Positions 5,595 through 6,553 of a stretch of 6,553 nucleotides of DNA are shown one piece after another (position 1 is the first letter of the stretch; each line of letters starts with the position of its first letter). Under the pieces are notes generated by a model that was given only the letters and a program-made list of their open reading frames with translations, ran no database searches and was not told where the DNA came from. The DNA is from Desulfobacterales bacterium (GTDB taxonomy: Bacteria; Desulfobacterota; DSM-4660; Desulfatiglandales; Desulfatiglandaceae), in assembly GCA_021107495.1 (NCBI GenBank), contig JAIOSR010000023.1, positions 1 through 6,553 of the forward strand, given 5' to 3'. Both the position numbers and the translations under genes were made by a program.

Positions 5595-6553
5595 ATGACA
5601 AAAAATTCAAAGAGTAAAAACATCCTGAATCAGTTGCTGGATAAAGGAGTCCGCATCCCATGCCCTGAAAGCGTGGAGATCGGTCCTGATATTGACCCGG
5701 AAAGGGTGTCCGGTGACGATGTTACAATTTATTCAGGGTGCAAGATCTTTGGGCAAAAAACCCTTATCATGTCTGGTGTGGAGCTTGGATACGAAGCGCC
5801 GGTAACCGTCCACAATTGCCAGTTGGGTAAAAAAGTCAAGTTAAAGGGCGGCTTTTTTTACGAATCCTGCTTCTTGGAAGGATCCGGTATGGGCTCCGGC
5901 GCCCAGATTCGGGAGGCATGCCTTCTCGAGGAAGGGGCCAAGGGAGCCCACACTGTGGGGCTGAAACAGACCATCCTGTTACCCTTTGTGACATTGGGAA
6001 GTCTCATCAACTTCTGCGATTGTTTGATGTCCGGTGGAACCGATGAAAAGAACCACAGCGAGGTGGGGAGTTCCTACATCCACTTTAATTACACTCCGAA
6101 CCAGGACAAGGCAACACCCTCACTTATAGGTGACGTCCCCAAAGGGGTCATGATCAATCAGAGACCCATATTCTTAGGTGGGCAGGGTGGACTCGTGGGT
6201 CCCGTCAGGATAGATTTCGGCAATGTGGTTGCCGCAGGTGCCATCGTTCGTAAGGATATCCTTAAAGAAGACACTATTCTCTTAGGTAGTCCGACTTTGA
6301 CAAAATCCAGGCCCTTTCATCCGGGTTTGTATAACAATGTCAAGCGAATTATCGACCTCAATACCGGTTACATTGCAAACCTCATTGCGCTTCGAAGGTG
6401 GTACATAGACGTTAGGTCTGAATTGATGAATGACGGACCTATGGTTAAGGCCCTGTTAGAGGGTGCCGTGGAAAAAATCGACAAAGCCATTCAGGAGAGG
6501 CTTAAAAGGTTAGGGGCCGTGGCAGGCCGAATGCCCCGATCCATCGAGATATA
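5595..6553 (+). CDS. GlmU acetyltransferase-like left-handed beta-helix protein (incomplete at window end)
   Basis: Open from the ATG to the window edge (319 codons, no stop), preceded by GAGG seven bases upstream. The first 240 residues show hexapeptide-like repeats. Residues about 159-221, with FNYTPNQDKATPSLIGD, GQGGLVGPVRI and VVAAGAIVRKDI, line up with the E. coli GlmU acetyltransferase region CNYDGANKFKTIIGD...TIAAGTTVTRDV, including the Asn-Tyr pair. An alpha-helical tail follows from about residue 245. There is no N-terminal uridylyltransferase domain (no LAAGxGTRM), so it is not a full GlmU. I recall close relatives in Desulfobacterales annotated as UDP-GlcNAc pyrophosphorylase or GlmU. 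A role as acetyl- or acyltransferase on an amino sugar phosphate is inferred from fold and neighbours; catalytic His not assigned. It may also be a sugar-phosphate-binding scaffold. Confidence 0.8.
   Translation, partial: MTKNSKSKNILNQLLDKGVRIPCPESVEIGPDIDPERVSGDDVTIYSGCKIFGQKTLIMSGVELGYEAPVTVHNCQLGKKVKLKGGFFYESCFLEGSGMGSGAQIREACLLEEGAKGAHTVGLKQTILLPFVTLGSLINFCDCLMSGGTDEKNHSEVGSSYIHFNYTPNQDKATPSLIGDVPKGVMINQRPIFLGGQGGLVGPVRIDFGNVVAAGAIVRKDILKEDTILLGSPTLTKSRPFHPGLYNNVKRIIDLNTGYIANLIALRRWYIDVRSELMNDGPMVKALLEGAVEKIDKAIQERLKRLGAVAGRMPRSIEI

Overview
The window reads as a bacterial chromosome segment, most likely from a Desulfobacterota (delta-proteobacterial, Desulfobacterales-like) genome. I infer this from the style of the proteins, especially the stand-alone GlmU-like left-handed beta-helix protein and a Gram-negative cell-envelope gene set, and from the repeat-rich intergenic DNA (GGTTCACGGTTCA blocks, an AAATCCCCC palindrome, AACTTTAG repeats). 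No rRNA, tRNA or species-level marker is present, so the assignment is tentative.

Layout: 1-618 is AT-rich intergenic DNA with a GGTTCA-type repeat element (about 139-350). Inside it lies what looks like a decayed fragment of a four-helix-bundle (23S rRNA intervening-sequence type) gene on the minus strand. 619-1578 (-) is a divergent glucosamine-6-phosphate deaminase/isomerase (NagB family). 1579-1790 is a spacer carrying AACTTTAG repeats. 1791-3140 (-) is phosphoglucosamine mutase GlmM. 3141-3374 is a divergent promoter region with a near-consensus sigma70 promoter for glmM. 3375-4358 (+) is a YvcK/GlmR-family protein and 4364-5230 (+) is RapZ; the two are 5 nt apart and probably co-transcribed. 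5231-5594 is a repeat-dense intergenic region: a 13-bp direct repeat that includes the rapZ stop codon, an AAATCCCCC palindrome that may act as terminator, and more GGTTCACGGTTCA repeats forming a hairpin. 5595 to the window end (+) is an incomplete gene for a GlmU acetyltransferase-like beta-helix protein.

All five genes point at one metabolic node, the route fructose-6-P / GlcN-6-P / GlcN-1-P / UDP-GlcNAc that feeds peptidoglycan and LPS. A NagB-type enzyme interconverts Fru-6-P and GlcN-6-P, GlmM makes GlcN-1-P, and the beta-helix protein resembles the acetyltransferase half of GlmU. RapZ and YvcK/GlmR are the two regulators known from model bacteria to control GlmS and hence GlcN-6-P supply. 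Finding enzymes and both sensors together is the main biological interest. Within it are local oddities: Arg replaces the second catalytic-motif Asp in NagB, and RapZ lacks the basic C-terminal tail used for RNA binding in E. coli. I see no glmS, no GlmY/GlmZ-like sRNA and no glmS ribozyme here.
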